Shown here: positions 6,698 to 12,329 of the stretch, piece by piece | How the letters are laid out: each line of letters starts with the position of its first letter | How positions within the stretch are numbered: position 1 is the first letter of the stretch | Source: Competibacteraceae bacterium UBA6584 | GTDB taxonomy: Bacteria > Pseudomonadota > Gammaproteobacteria > Competibacterales > Competibacteraceae | Assembly: GCA_002433805.1 (NCBI GenBank) | Contig: DJIW01000135.1 | Coordinates: forward strand, 1-12,329 | Length of the DNA stretch: 12,329 nt | Direction of reading: 5' to 3' | The notes under the pieces: generated by a model | The model's input: the letters and a program-made list of their open reading frames with translations, nothing else | Told to the model about the DNA's origin: nothing | Database searches by the model: none | Program-made: the position numbers and the translations under genes

Positions 6698-7744
6698 TTG
6701 GTTCCCACTGTGTCCGAGTCGTTTGTTGTTGAATTACCCCACGCGCACGGCCGGCCCCGGCTGAAAGGCCGGCTGCGCGCCGCGCCCGAGGATTTCCAGG
6801 TTCGAGAGGAATTGAGTTTTACTCTGGACGGCGCCGGCGAACATGTATGGCTTTGGGTGCGAAAGCGCGACGCCAACACCGAATGGGTGGCGCGACGCTT
6901 GGCGCAACGGGCCGGCGTGGCGGCGGGCGCGGTCGGTTACGCCGGCCTTAAGGACCGCCACGCCCTGACCGAACAGTGGTTTTCGGTGCATTTGCCCGGC
7001 CGGCCGGAACCGGATTGGAGCGTTGCCGAGGGCGATGAGTTTAGCGTGCTGGAGGCGGTGCGCCATTCCCGCAAGTTGCGGCGCGGCGCGCTTTCCGGCA
7101 ACGCCTTTCGCATCGTGGCGCGCGAAATCGAAGGCCAGCCCGAGGAACTGGCGGAACGGCTGCGCCGCGTTGCCGCAAACGGCGCGCCCAATTATTTCGG
7201 CGAGCAGCGCTTCGGCCGGGAAGGCGGCAATCTGGAACGGGCCGAGGCGCTGCTGCGGGGCGAGGAACAGGTGCGGGACCGCCACCGGCGCGGTCTGTAC
7301 CTGTCCGCCGCCCGCGCCGCCTTGTTCAACGCCGTGCTGGCGCGGCGGATCGCTCGAAGCGATTGGAGCCAGCCGCTGCCGGGCGAGGTCTTGATGCTGG
7401 ACGGCAGCCACAGCATTTTTACCGCGACCGAACCGGATGCGGCGATCCGCCAGCGGGTGGCCGACCTCGACCTGCACCCGACCGGTCCGCTGTGGGGCGC
7501 GGGCGAGTTACTCTCCGAAGGCGAGGCGCGGGAATTGGAGCAGGCCGTCGCGGCGACCCTGCCCGTGTTCCGCGACGGGCTAGCGGCGGAGGGTTTGCGT
7601 CAGGAACGCCGCGCCTTGCGGCTGCGGGTCCAGGACGCGGCGCTGGAATGGTCGGATTCCAAAACCGCCGTCCTGAATTTTCGCTTGACGGCTGGTGTTT
7701 ACGCCACCGCCGTGCTGCGCGAATTGATTCAAGCGACCGACTGA
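6698..7744 (+). CDS. truD: tRNA pseudouridine(13) synthase TruD
   Basis: The 348-aa product has the TruD signature YAGLKDRHALTEQWFSV, with the catalytic Asp86 matching E. coli Asp80. Also conserved are RHSRKLRRGALSGNAFRIV (about residues 122-140), NGAPNYFGEQRFGREGGN, RGLYLSAARAALFNAVLA and the C-terminal GVYATAVLRELI. TruD isomerises U13 of tRNA-Glu to pseudouridine. The TRUD insertion domain appears present (about 160-310). There is no ATG in frame near the start. TTG at 6698 or GTG at 6710 are the candidates, and neither has a clear Shine-Dalgarno site, so the exact start is uncertain. The gene follows trhA after 18 nt and precedes the phosphatidyltransferase by 17 nt. Confidence 0.96.
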   Translation: MVPTVSESFVVELPHAHGRPRLKGRLRAAPEDFQVREELSFTLDGAGEHVWLWVRKRDANTEWVARRLAQRAGVAAGAVGYAGLKDRHALTEQWFSVHLPGRPEPDWSVAEGDEFSVLEAVRHSRKLRRGALSGNAFRIVAREIEGQPEELAERLRRVAANGAPNYFGEQRFGREGGNLERAEALLRGEEQVRDRHRRGLYLSAARAALFNAVLARRIARSDWSQPLPGEVLMLDGSHSIFTATEPDAAIRQRVADLDLHPTGPLWGAGELLSEGEARELEQAVAATLPVFRDGLAAEGLRQERRALRLRVQDAALEWSDSKTAVLNFRLTAGVYATAVLRELIQATD

Positions 7745-7761
7745 GGCGAGGCGCGGCCGCC

Positions 7762-8523
7762 ATGTCGATCACCACCGCGCCTCCGCTTTCACAATGGCGG
7801 CCGCTGGCCGTCAGCGCGCTGCTCGACGCCGCCGGCGCGCTGCTGTTGCTGGCCGGCGCGGCGGCCGGCATCGGCGCGCTGTTTGCGCTGCCCTCGGGCT
7901 ACACCGGCCAATCCGCGCTCATCTTTGCGGCGCTGTTGCTCGCGCTGCTGCCGTTGTTGCCCCAGCATCTCCCCTTGCGGCGGTTCGGCGCGGCCAACCG
8001 CGTGACCTTGCTGCGGGCGGTCATCGCCGCGCTGGCGGCCGGCTTGATCGGCCGCGCGCCCCTCTCGTCCGCTCTGCTCTGGACCATTGCCGCGCTGGCG
8101 GGCATCGCCCTGGCGCTCGATGGCGTGGACGGACGGCTGGCGCGCCGGCGCGGCCTGCAAAGCGCGTTCGGCGCGCGGTTCGATATGGAAGTAGACGCTT
8201 TTCTGATTCTGGTGTTGGCCGTCTTGGCCTATCAAACCGATAAGGCCGGGGCTTGGGTGCTGCTCTCAGGGGCGATGCGCTACGGCTTCGTCGCGCTCGG
8301 CCGCGCGCTGCCCCGGTTGAACCAGCCGCTGCCGCCGCGCAAGCGCCGCCAGACGGTTTGCGTGCTGCAAGGCATCGTCCTGACCGTGATCCTGACGCCG
8401 GCGTTGACGCCGCCCTGGAGCGCCGGGCTGGCCGCCGTCGCGCTGGTCGCGCTGAGCGCCTCGTTTGCCGCGGATCTCATCTGGCTGACCCGCCGTCCGA
8501 CCTCAAAGGAAAACGCCGCATGA
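7762..8523 (+). CDS. CDP-alcohol phosphatidyltransferase family membrane protein
   Basis: The 253-aa integral membrane protein has the full catalytic signature DG-x2-AR-x8-G-x3-D-x3-D, read here as DGVDGRLAR (residues 120-128), Gly138, Asp141 and Asp145. The usual upstream ANRVTLLRA segment is at residues 78-86. About six hydrophobic helices flank the motif. Such enzymes transfer a phospho-alcohol group between CDP-diacylglycerol (or CDP-alcohol) and an acceptor. The acceptor here cannot be deduced. It is not an obvious PgsA or PssA, since the first 70 residues are an extra Ala/Leu-rich double helix. GAGG elements lie at 7743-7751 before the ATG. It is the third gene of the apparent trhA-truD operon and converges on the minus-strand gene ending at 8566. 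Confidence 0.9.
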   Translation: MSITTAPPLSQWRPLAVSALLDAAGALLLLAGAAAGIGALFALPSGYTGQSALIFAALLLALLPLLPQHLPLRRFGAANRVTLLRAVIAALAAGLIGRAPLSSALLWTIAALAGIALALDGVDGRLARRRGLQSAFGARFDMEVDAFLILVLAVLAYQTDKAGAWVLLSGAMRYGFVALGRALPRLNQPLPPRKRRQTVCVLQGIVLTVILTPALTPPWSAGLAAVALVALSASFAADLIWLTRRPTSKENAA

Positions 8524-8561
8524 TTTTCAAGCCTTGCAGTTGGGCCAGCAATACAGCGTAA
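8520..8561 (+). other. 13-codon ORF overlapping the phosphatidyltransferase stop by ATGA (doubtful)
   Basis: ATG at 8520 overlaps the TGA stop at 8521-8523, a typical coupling arrangement, and reads MIFKPCSWASNTA before TAA. It could be the stub of a lost downstream gene or simply chance. There is no evidence it is expressed as a functional peptide. Confidence 0.15.
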
Positions 8562-8565
8562 GCGA

Positions 8566-10230
8566 TCATCGAGTTTGCAGCGCGCCGGCGGTAGGCTCCG
8601 ACGCTGGAGACGCCCGCTCGCCCAAGATCCGCAACAACAAGGGAGCCAACATTTCGATGCCGCCCGCGGCGCTCGGCCCCGGCGCAAGCCCCGGCGCGAA
8701 CCCGACTTGCAAAAACCCGGCGATCGGTTCGGGTTGGCGCGAGAAAACATGGACCGGGACGTGCCAGGGCAGATCGCGCCCGCCCACCACCGCCGGCGGT
8801 TGGTGATCGCCCAGCGCCAGCAGCACGGCATCGCGCGGAGCGTGTTGGCGCAGATAGCCGCCCAGCACCTTCAGATTGTAACGGACGCTCTCGATATAGG
8901 CGGCCGCCAGCTCTTGCCCCTCCAGCCGCTGGCTCAGCGTCACCGGGGCCGGCGCGCCGGTCTCGCCGACATCCCGATCAAACCGGCTCCAATCCGGCTG
9001 ATAGGCCGGCAGCGGCGCGAAGGGCGCGTGGCTGTTGATGGTCGGGAAAAACACCAACAACGGCCGGCGGCCGGCGACCTCGACTTCGAGTCGGTGCACC
9101 CGATGCAAACTGTACTGATCGGGAATGGCCCACCAACCGTAGGCGGGACCTCTATAATCCAGGGACTGCGAATCGTAGATCGCATCGAAGCGGTAAAACG
9201 CGCCTTCCGGCCACGCGAATTTCAACCCCGGCATCACCGCCACCGCGCGATAGCCCGCTTCGGTCAGTCGGGCGACCAAGGTGGCTCGGGCGGAACTCAG
9301 CAAATCCCGATAATCGCCCTGATCGGCGATCCGCAATCCAGACAAAAAGCTGGAATGCGCAAGCCAAGACGAACCGCCGAAGGTGCTGGATTCGACCCGC
9401 GCCGAGGCGCTTTTCCAGCCGGCGGCTTCCAAATCGCGCGCCAGCGCCGCAAACTCGCCCGCGAGCGGTTCGGCAAAGCGCGGATCGTCGAACACCAGCG
9501 CGCCGTAGGATTCAAGGAAGAAGACGAACAGATCGCGCGGGCCTCGTCGTCCGGGTTCAAAGGCGGGCAACGGCGCGCGGGCGTCGATCCTACTCGGGTC
9601 CCGAAACAGCGTGGCCGCCAGCGCCAGCCGCGCTTGCTCGACAAACACGCCAGCAACGGGCAAGGCAAACCACCGCTCGGTGAGCAGGCGCGGACTTGCC
9701 CGACCCGCGCCGTAAAGCGCGAGCAACCCCGCGGCCAGCGCCACCAGCCAGCGCCGGCGCGAGGGTTGCGCCAGCGCGCTCAAAACCACTTTGAAAGACC
9801 AATGCAACAACCAGAGCAAGGCGCTCGACCCCGCCAGCAGCATCAAGCCCGCCAGCAGCAACCGCCAACTGGCGACGCCGTCGGCGAACATGGCCGCCAC
9901 CCGGCCAGCGTGACCGAGGTCCCAATACAGGTTGATGGATCGCCCCAGCAGCGCGGGCGCGGTCACGTCCGCATAGCGCCCCAGGATCAAAACGAAATAG
10001 CCAACAACCAGGGCGCGTTGCGCCGCCCGGCCCAGCGCGCCCCGCCGCGCGACGATCAGGGCGAGCGCCAGCAGCAGCACCGCCAGTTCGATGGAAAATT
10101 CTGGAACCCAACGCACCCCGAACGTCGGCCAGCGATTTTGCAGGGTCAGCGCCGAATTGAGCACGAACAAGCCGAGCAACAATTTAAAAAACGCCGGCAA
10201 CCGGCCAAAACCGTTTCGTTCAACCGTCAT
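8566..10230 (-). CDS. LtaS/OpgB-type membrane-anchored sulfatase-fold phosphotransferase
   Basis: The 554-aa protein has about five N-terminal membrane helices (residues about 13-32, 46-65, 74-92, 122-148, 160-178) and then an extracytoplasmic alkaline-phosphatase/sulfatase domain. Metal and catalytic motifs are visible. DLFVFFLESYG contains Glu240. SSTFGGSSWLAHSSFLSG contains the likely nucleophile Thr283. INSHAPF contains His401. LALGDHQPP contains Asp475 and His476. These correspond to LtaS Glu255, Thr300, His416, Asp475 and His476. In Gram-negative bacteria relatives transfer phosphoglycerol (OpgB) or phosphoethanolamine to periplasmic glycans or lipids. The substrate here is unknown. The ATG at 10230 is preferred (AAGAG upstream); an in-frame GTG at 10254 would add eight residues. 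The gene is convergent with the phosphatidyltransferase gene, with 42 nt between the stops and no clear terminator. Confidence 0.87.
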   Translation of the reverse strand: MTVERNGFGRLPAFFKLLLGLFVLNSALTLQNRWPTFGVRWVPEFSIELAVLLLALALIVARRGALGRAAQRALVVGYFVLILGRYADVTAPALLGRSINLYWDLGHAGRVAAMFADGVASWRLLLAGLMLLAGSSALLWLLHWSFKVVLSALAQPSRRRWLVALAAGLLALYGAGRASPRLLTERWFALPVAGVFVEQARLALAATLFRDPSRIDARAPLPAFEPGRRGPRDLFVFFLESYGALVFDDPRFAEPLAGEFAALARDLEAAGWKSASARVESSTFGGSSWLAHSSFLSGLRIADQGDYRDLLSSARATLVARLTEAGYRAVAVMPGLKFAWPEGAFYRFDAIYDSQSLDYRGPAYGWWAIPDQYSLHRVHRLEVEVAGRRPLLVFFPTINSHAPFAPLPAYQPDWSRFDRDVGETGAPAPVTLSQRLEGQELAAAYIESVRYNLKVLGGYLRQHAPRDAVLLALGDHQPPAVVGGRDLPWHVPVHVFSRQPEPIAGFLQVGFAPGLAPGPSAAGGIEMLAPLLLRILGERASPASEPTAGALQTR

Positions 10231-10281
10231 GCTCGGCTCTTGTTGAGATTTCACCCGCGCTGGATGATGGGCGAGCGCATT

Positions 10282-10629
10282 TTAAGTTTTCGGAGCTGTC
10301 GCCGGATCGTAGCGGATGCGATAAATCAATCTGGCGTGATCGTCGGATAGCAGCAAGGAACCATCCGGCATGACCAAGACGTAAGCCGGTCGGCCCCAAG
10401 CCCGCTCGCCGCTCAACCAACCCTCGGCGAACGGCTCGTAACCGACCGCCCGGCCATCGCGCAGCCTGACCGACATCACGCGATAACCGATCTTGGCGTT
10501 GCGATTTCAGGACCCGTGTTCGGCGATGAACAGCTGCCCTCGATAGCGCTCGGGAAACTGAGCGCCGGTATAGAACGCCAATCCCAGCGCCGCCACGTGC
10601 GGCCAACTGGCGTAAAACCGGCGATTAGC
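10282..10629 (-). pseudogene. Remnant of a PQQ-dependent sugar (sorbosone-type) dehydrogenase, C-terminal part with an in-frame stop
   Basis: One minus-strand frame reads WPHVAALGLAFYTGAQFP, ERYRGQLFIAEHGS, a TGA at 10507-10509, NRNAKIGYRVMSVRLRDG, then ERAWGRPAYVLVMPDGSL, LLSDDHARLIYRIRYDP and TAA at 10282-10284. This is the C-terminal part of the beta-propeller of soluble PQQ sugar dehydrogenases, where AEHGSWNR and GRP..V.V.PDGSLL.SDD...IYR are hallmarks. The TGA replaces the Trp codon, a single G-to-A change. Upstream the frame is closed by TAG-TAA at 10630-10635, and the N-terminal two thirds of the enzyme are missing. It is therefore a truncated, inactivated gene. The 65-codon ORF downstream of the TGA (10282-10479) is unlikely to be a real gene. 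Confidence 0.88.
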
Positions 10630-10821
10630 TTACTATTTCGCCAACACTATGAACGTTTTCCCAATTCGCCGTTCAATCGATAGCGCCCATTTCCCAAGTT
10701 TATCCTCGGCTTGAGATCCCTGAATGGGACGTCATTCCGAACCCCTGCCCTCATGCCCACCTTTCGCATGGGGTTTTCGTTCAAACCCAACCTTGACCCA
10801 GACCGTGGGAGGTGAATCAAG
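10630..10821. other. Non-coding stretch between the pseudogene and the 134-aa gene, possibly a dispersed repeat
   Basis: No ORF with recognisable coding character is seen on either strand. The only open minus-strand frame (through 10647-10973) is mostly antisense to the downstream gene. Local features are a 6-bp inverted repeat TGAACG/CGTTCA (10650-10655, 10670-10675) and a short hairpin-prone stretch GAATG/CATTC around 10722-10737. Base composition is less GC-rich than in the flanking genes. The pseudogene homology ends abruptly at its edge. It may be an intergenic repeat or an old insertion scar, but I have no second copy in the window to prove that. Confidence 0.3.
10808..10815 (+). promoter_or_regulatory. 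Very strong Shine-Dalgarno site of the 134-aa gene
   Basis: GGAGGTGA is an eight-base complement to the 16S rRNA 3' end and lies six bases before the ATG at 10822. It fixes the start of this unrecognised gene and is the strongest evidence that the gene is translated. Confidence 0.85.
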
Positions 10822-11226
10822 ATGAGTCGGTTAGACGAAGAGCAGGAGTTCTCAAACGAGAGCGAGCGCCCGCAAACCAGCGAGCAGCCCAGCGAGGAAA
10901 TGCAGCGCTGCCTCGACGAAGTCGTCACGGTGTTGCGCAAATATGACATCGGGGTGACGCTGTGCTTGGCCAACGACCGCGAATCGGTGCTGATGTACCG
11001 GCTTCCGGAGTGGTGCGCGGTCGAGTTGAACGACGGCTCGCCGGAAGTGAATCAGGAAAAATTATGGCAAACCGACGATCTGGAACAGCTGCTGTCGCGC
11101 AGTTACCGGCTGGCGAGCGCCTTGGTTCAAGTCAACGAGCGCCTGCACGCCGAATCCACCCGGCTTGAGGATTTCGTCCGCAACCTCGGCCAGCATTTGT
11201 TGGACCCCAATCGCAAGAGCCATTGA
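10822..11226 (+). CDS. Hypothetical protein, 134 aa, acidic, soluble
   Basis: I do not recognise the family. The first 25 residues are polar and Glu/Ser/Gln-rich (likely disordered). A compact middle part follows: MQRCLDEVVTVLRKYDIGVT, LCLANDRESVLMYRLPEWCA and VELNDGSPEV look like helix-strand-strand. The C-terminal part has two predicted amphipathic helices, DLEQLLSRSYRLASALVQVN and ERLHAESTRLEDFVRNLGQH. No membrane segment or signal peptide is seen. Evidence that it is real: ATG with an optimal ribosome binding site, codon use matching the neighbours (strong G/C third positions), and a strong hairpin directly after the stop. It stands alone on its strand between the pseudogene region and convergent minus-strand genes, typical of an accessory gene. 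The function is unknown. Confidence 0.75.
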   Translation: MSRLDEEQEFSNESERPQTSEQPSEEMQRCLDEVVTVLRKYDIGVTLCLANDRESVLMYRLPEWCAVELNDGSPEVNQEKLWQTDDLEQLLSRSYRLASALVQVNERLHAESTRLEDFVRNLGQHLLDPNRKSH

Positions 11227-11229
11227 CCC

Positions 11230-11265
11230 GAGGCGGGGCGGCGGAGCCGCCGGCCCGCCCGCCTC
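11230..11265. terminator. Strong GC hairpin between convergent genes (candidate terminator)
   Basis: GAGGCGGG (11230-11237) pairs perfectly with CCCGCCTC (11258-11265). An inner GGCGG/CCGCC stem lies around AG, so the whole 36-base element folds back on itself. It begins 4 bases after the 134-aa gene's stop and ends 8 bases before the stop of the minus-strand gene at 11274. Only a short CTTT follows on the plus strand, so termination may be weak or Rho-assisted. Confidence 0.6.
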
Positions 11266-11273
11266 CGCGCCTT

Positions 11274-11492
11274 TCAGCCGCTATCCGACCGCCCGTTGCC
11301 CCGGCCCATCGCGTCGGGCCCTGCTTGGGCCAACAGCGATTCCAAGTTCATTTCCCTGAGCACGCCGATGGTGTACTCCCAGCGTCCTTCGGCGCACAGA
11401 CCGCTGACGCCGGCGTCCTGATAAGCCTCCAGCGCCGCGCGCACGCAGGCGGTTCTGACGCGCTCCGCCAGCCGGCGGCTTTCTTCGTTCAT
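11274..11492 (-). CDS. Small hypothetical protein, 72 aa
   Basis: The product begins MNEESRRLAERVRTACVRAA and continues LEAYQDAGVSGLCAEGRWEY, TIGVLREMNLESLL, ending in a Gly-rich tail. The helix-LEAY.DAG..GLC.EGRWE pattern resembles small uncharacterised proteobacterial proteins, some of which databases label acetyltransferase without clear support. I cannot assign a function. It is soluble and largely helical, with one conserved-looking Cys and Trp. The ATG at 11492 is preceded by AGGCGG-type bases in the 16-nt gap after the Sel1 gene's stop. It is therefore probably translated from the same transcript as that gene, as its last cistron before the hairpin at 11230-11265. Confidence 0.68.
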   Translation of the reverse strand: MNEESRRLAERVRTACVRAALEAYQDAGVSGLCAEGRWEYTIGVLREMNLESLLAQAGPDAMGRGNGRSDSG

Positions 11493-11508
11493 CGACCTAG
11501 CACCGCCT

Positions 11509-12329
11509 TCAATTAGTCCGAGTGGCCGATGCCTCGGCCGGCCGCCACGCCCGCGCCAGCTCTCGGGCGCGGGCCAGATTTTCTCCGCTCAGTTGGCTGG
11601 CGGCGTATTCCAGAGGTTGGGACGCCCCGACATAGCCTCCAGTCGCCGATAAATTCAGCCAGACGTGCGCTTGAAGCCAATCCTGCTTGACGCCCCGACC
11701 GTTGCTGTAAAGCATCCCCAGCCCGTATTGGGCCAAGGGCAAGCCGCTGTTGGCCGCCTTTTCGAAGCCCTCGACCGCCTGTCGGTCGTCGCGCGCCACG
11801 CCCCGGCCGGTGGCGTGAATCAAACCCAGCATCAGCTGCCCCAGCGGCAGATTTTGCGCCGCCGCCTTGCGGTACCAGACCGCCGCTTGAGCGTCGTCGC
11901 GCGGCAATCCGCCCCGACCGTCGGCATAAAATAGCCCCAGATTCAGTTGGCCGAGCGCCGAACCGCGCTCGGCCGCCTTGCGGTACCACGCCGCCGCCTG
12001 GGCGTCGTCGCGCGGCGTGCCGCGACCGGTCGCATGGAACACGCCGATATTGAATTCCGCCTCGGCGTTGTCCTGCTTGGCGGCCTCCCGAAACCATTGC
12101 AGGGCCTGCCGGTCATCCTGCGAAACCCCCGCGCCGGTCGCATACATTCCGGCGACCCGCAGCTGGCTTTCGACGTGGCCCTGCTCCGCCGCCTTGCGAT
12201 ACCACTGCGCGGCCTGACTCTCACTGCGCTCGGCCAGCTCGCCCCGGGCATAACACGCCGCCAGCCAATATTGCGCCTCGGCGTCATTCTGTTCGGCCGC
12301 CTTGCGCAGCCAATCCAGGGCCGCTTGAT
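11509..12329 (-). CDS. Sel1-like repeat (TPR-family) protein, 3' part; runs off the right edge
   Basis: The frame is open to the window end, giving 272 residues without the true start (an internal ATG at 12147 is only a repeat residue). About seven Sel1-like units of 36-37 residues are visible, such as AQAAAWYRKAAERGSALGQL, NLGLFYADGRGGLPRDD, AQAAVWYRKAAAQNLPLGQL and MLGLIHATGRGVARDD. The last unit is degenerate (LQAHVWLNLSATGGYVGASQ), followed by a capping helix with ELARAWRPAE. Sel1 repeats form alpha/alpha solenoids used for protein-protein contacts, often in periplasmic or signalling proteins. A signal peptide cannot be checked because the N terminus is outside. The stop lies 16 nt before the 72-aa gene, suggesting an operon. 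Confidence 0.9.
   Translation of the reverse strand, partial: QAALDWLRKAAEQNDAEAQYWLAACYARGELAERSESQAAQWYRKAAEQGHVESQLRVAGMYATGAGVSQDDRQALQWFREAAKQDNAEAEFNIGVFHATGRGTPRDDAQAAAWYRKAAERGSALGQLNLGLFYADGRGGLPRDDAQAAVWYRKAAAQNLPLGQLMLGLIHATGRGVARDDRQAVEGFEKAANSGLPLAQYGLGMLYSNGRGVKQDWLQAHVWLNLSATGGYVGASQPLEYAASQLSGENLARARELARAWRPAEASATRTN
11858..12045 (-). repeat. DNA-level tandem duplication within the Sel1 array
   Basis: The stretch GCCGCCTTGCGGTACCA occurs at 11861-11877 and again at 11972-11988, exactly 111 bases (37 codons) apart. The following bases (GCGTCGTCGCGCGGC) also recur. Two neighbouring Sel1 units are thus near-identical in DNA, which suggests recent duplication or gene conversion within the array. 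Confidence 0.7.

Noticed and set aside
7363..7761. N-terminal extension of the phosphatidyltransferase inside truD
   Set aside because: It reads the wrong frame of truD. The ATG at 7762 has suitable upstream GAGG bases and a sensible membrane-protein start.
8575..10350. 591-aa plus-strand open frame opposite the LtaS-like gene
   Set aside because: It is extremely Arg/Gln/Pro-rich, shows no domain, and mirrors a minus-strand gene with intact catalytic motifs. It is a GC-composition shadow.
10282..10479. 65-aa ORF as an independent small gene
   Set aside because: It is the tail of the dehydrogenase frame. Family homology continues upstream through the TGA at 10507-10509, so it is better explained as part of a pseudogene.
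10507..10509. TGA as a recoded selenocysteine or tryptophan codon
   Set aside because: Other genes in the window use TGA as the true stop (rsmG, parA, parB, atpE). The position is a conserved Trp, not Cys/Sec, and no SECIS-like structure was noticed. The gene is truncated anyway.
10647..10973. 108-aa minus-strand open frame spanning the non-coding gap and the antisense of the 134-aa gene
   Set aside because: More than a third of it is antisense to a gene with an optimal ribosome binding site. The remaining part has no recognisable motif, so it was not called as a gene.
1..12329. CRISPR arrays, tRNA or rRNA genes, complete IS elements
   Set aside because: No regularly spaced direct repeats, no tRNA cloverleaf with a TTCAA-type T-loop in a plausible context, no rRNA-like stretch, and no transposase motifs were seen by eye on either strand.

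Overview
The window is GC-rich bacterial chromosome, most likely from a gammaproteobacterium. The evidence is the gene order rsmG-parA-parB-atpI-atpB-atpE-atpF-atpH-atpA, and protein features close to the gammaproteobacterial forms: a 156-aa AtpF, an AtpB with the GLRLFGNLYAGEL segment, and a TruD with GLKDRHALTEQ. A Competibacter-like or Chromatiales-like lineage is possible, but that is only an impression. Apart from one TGA that I read as a disabling mutation, the standard code fits throughout.

Left half (1-5730), all on the minus strand. rsmG (16S rRNA m7G methyltransferase), parA and parB (chromosome segregation) are followed by the F1Fo ATP synthase genes atpI, B, E, F, H and the first 170 codons of atpA, which runs off the left edge. 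rsmG-parA-parB is tightly packed, with a 4-nt gap and then an ATGA overlap. atpI-atpB also overlap by ATGA. A very good sigma70-type promoter (perfect TATAAT) lies 15 nt beyond the parB stop. It should drive the atp genes separately, through a leader of about 130-150 nt that can fold in alternative ways.

Middle (5731-8565), plus strand. A divergent gene for a hemolysin III/TrhA (PAQR-like) membrane protein is followed by truD (tRNA pseudouridine-13 synthase) and a CDP-alcohol phosphatidyltransferase with an intact active-site motif. mnmG, the usual neighbour of rsmG in this gene order, is absent here.

Right part (8566-12329). A minus-strand, membrane-anchored LtaS/OpgB-type sulfatase-fold enzyme converges on the phosphatidyltransferase gene. 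Next comes a decayed remnant of a PQQ-dependent sugar (sorbosone-type) dehydrogenase. Only its C-terminal part survives, and it has an in-frame TGA in place of the Trp of the conserved HGSWNR motif. About 190 nt of non-coding, possibly repetitive DNA follows. Then come an unrecognised 134-aa plus-strand gene with a very strong ribosome binding site, a strong GC-rich hairpin between convergent genes, a small conserved-looking 72-aa gene, and the 3' part of a Sel1-repeat (TPR-like) gene that runs off the right edge.

I see no CRISPR array, rRNA, tRNA or complete insertion sequence. I also found no convincing new multi-gene system. The most notable observations are the PQQ dehydrogenase pseudogene and its junction, the structured atp leader, and the uncharacterised accessory genes at the right end.
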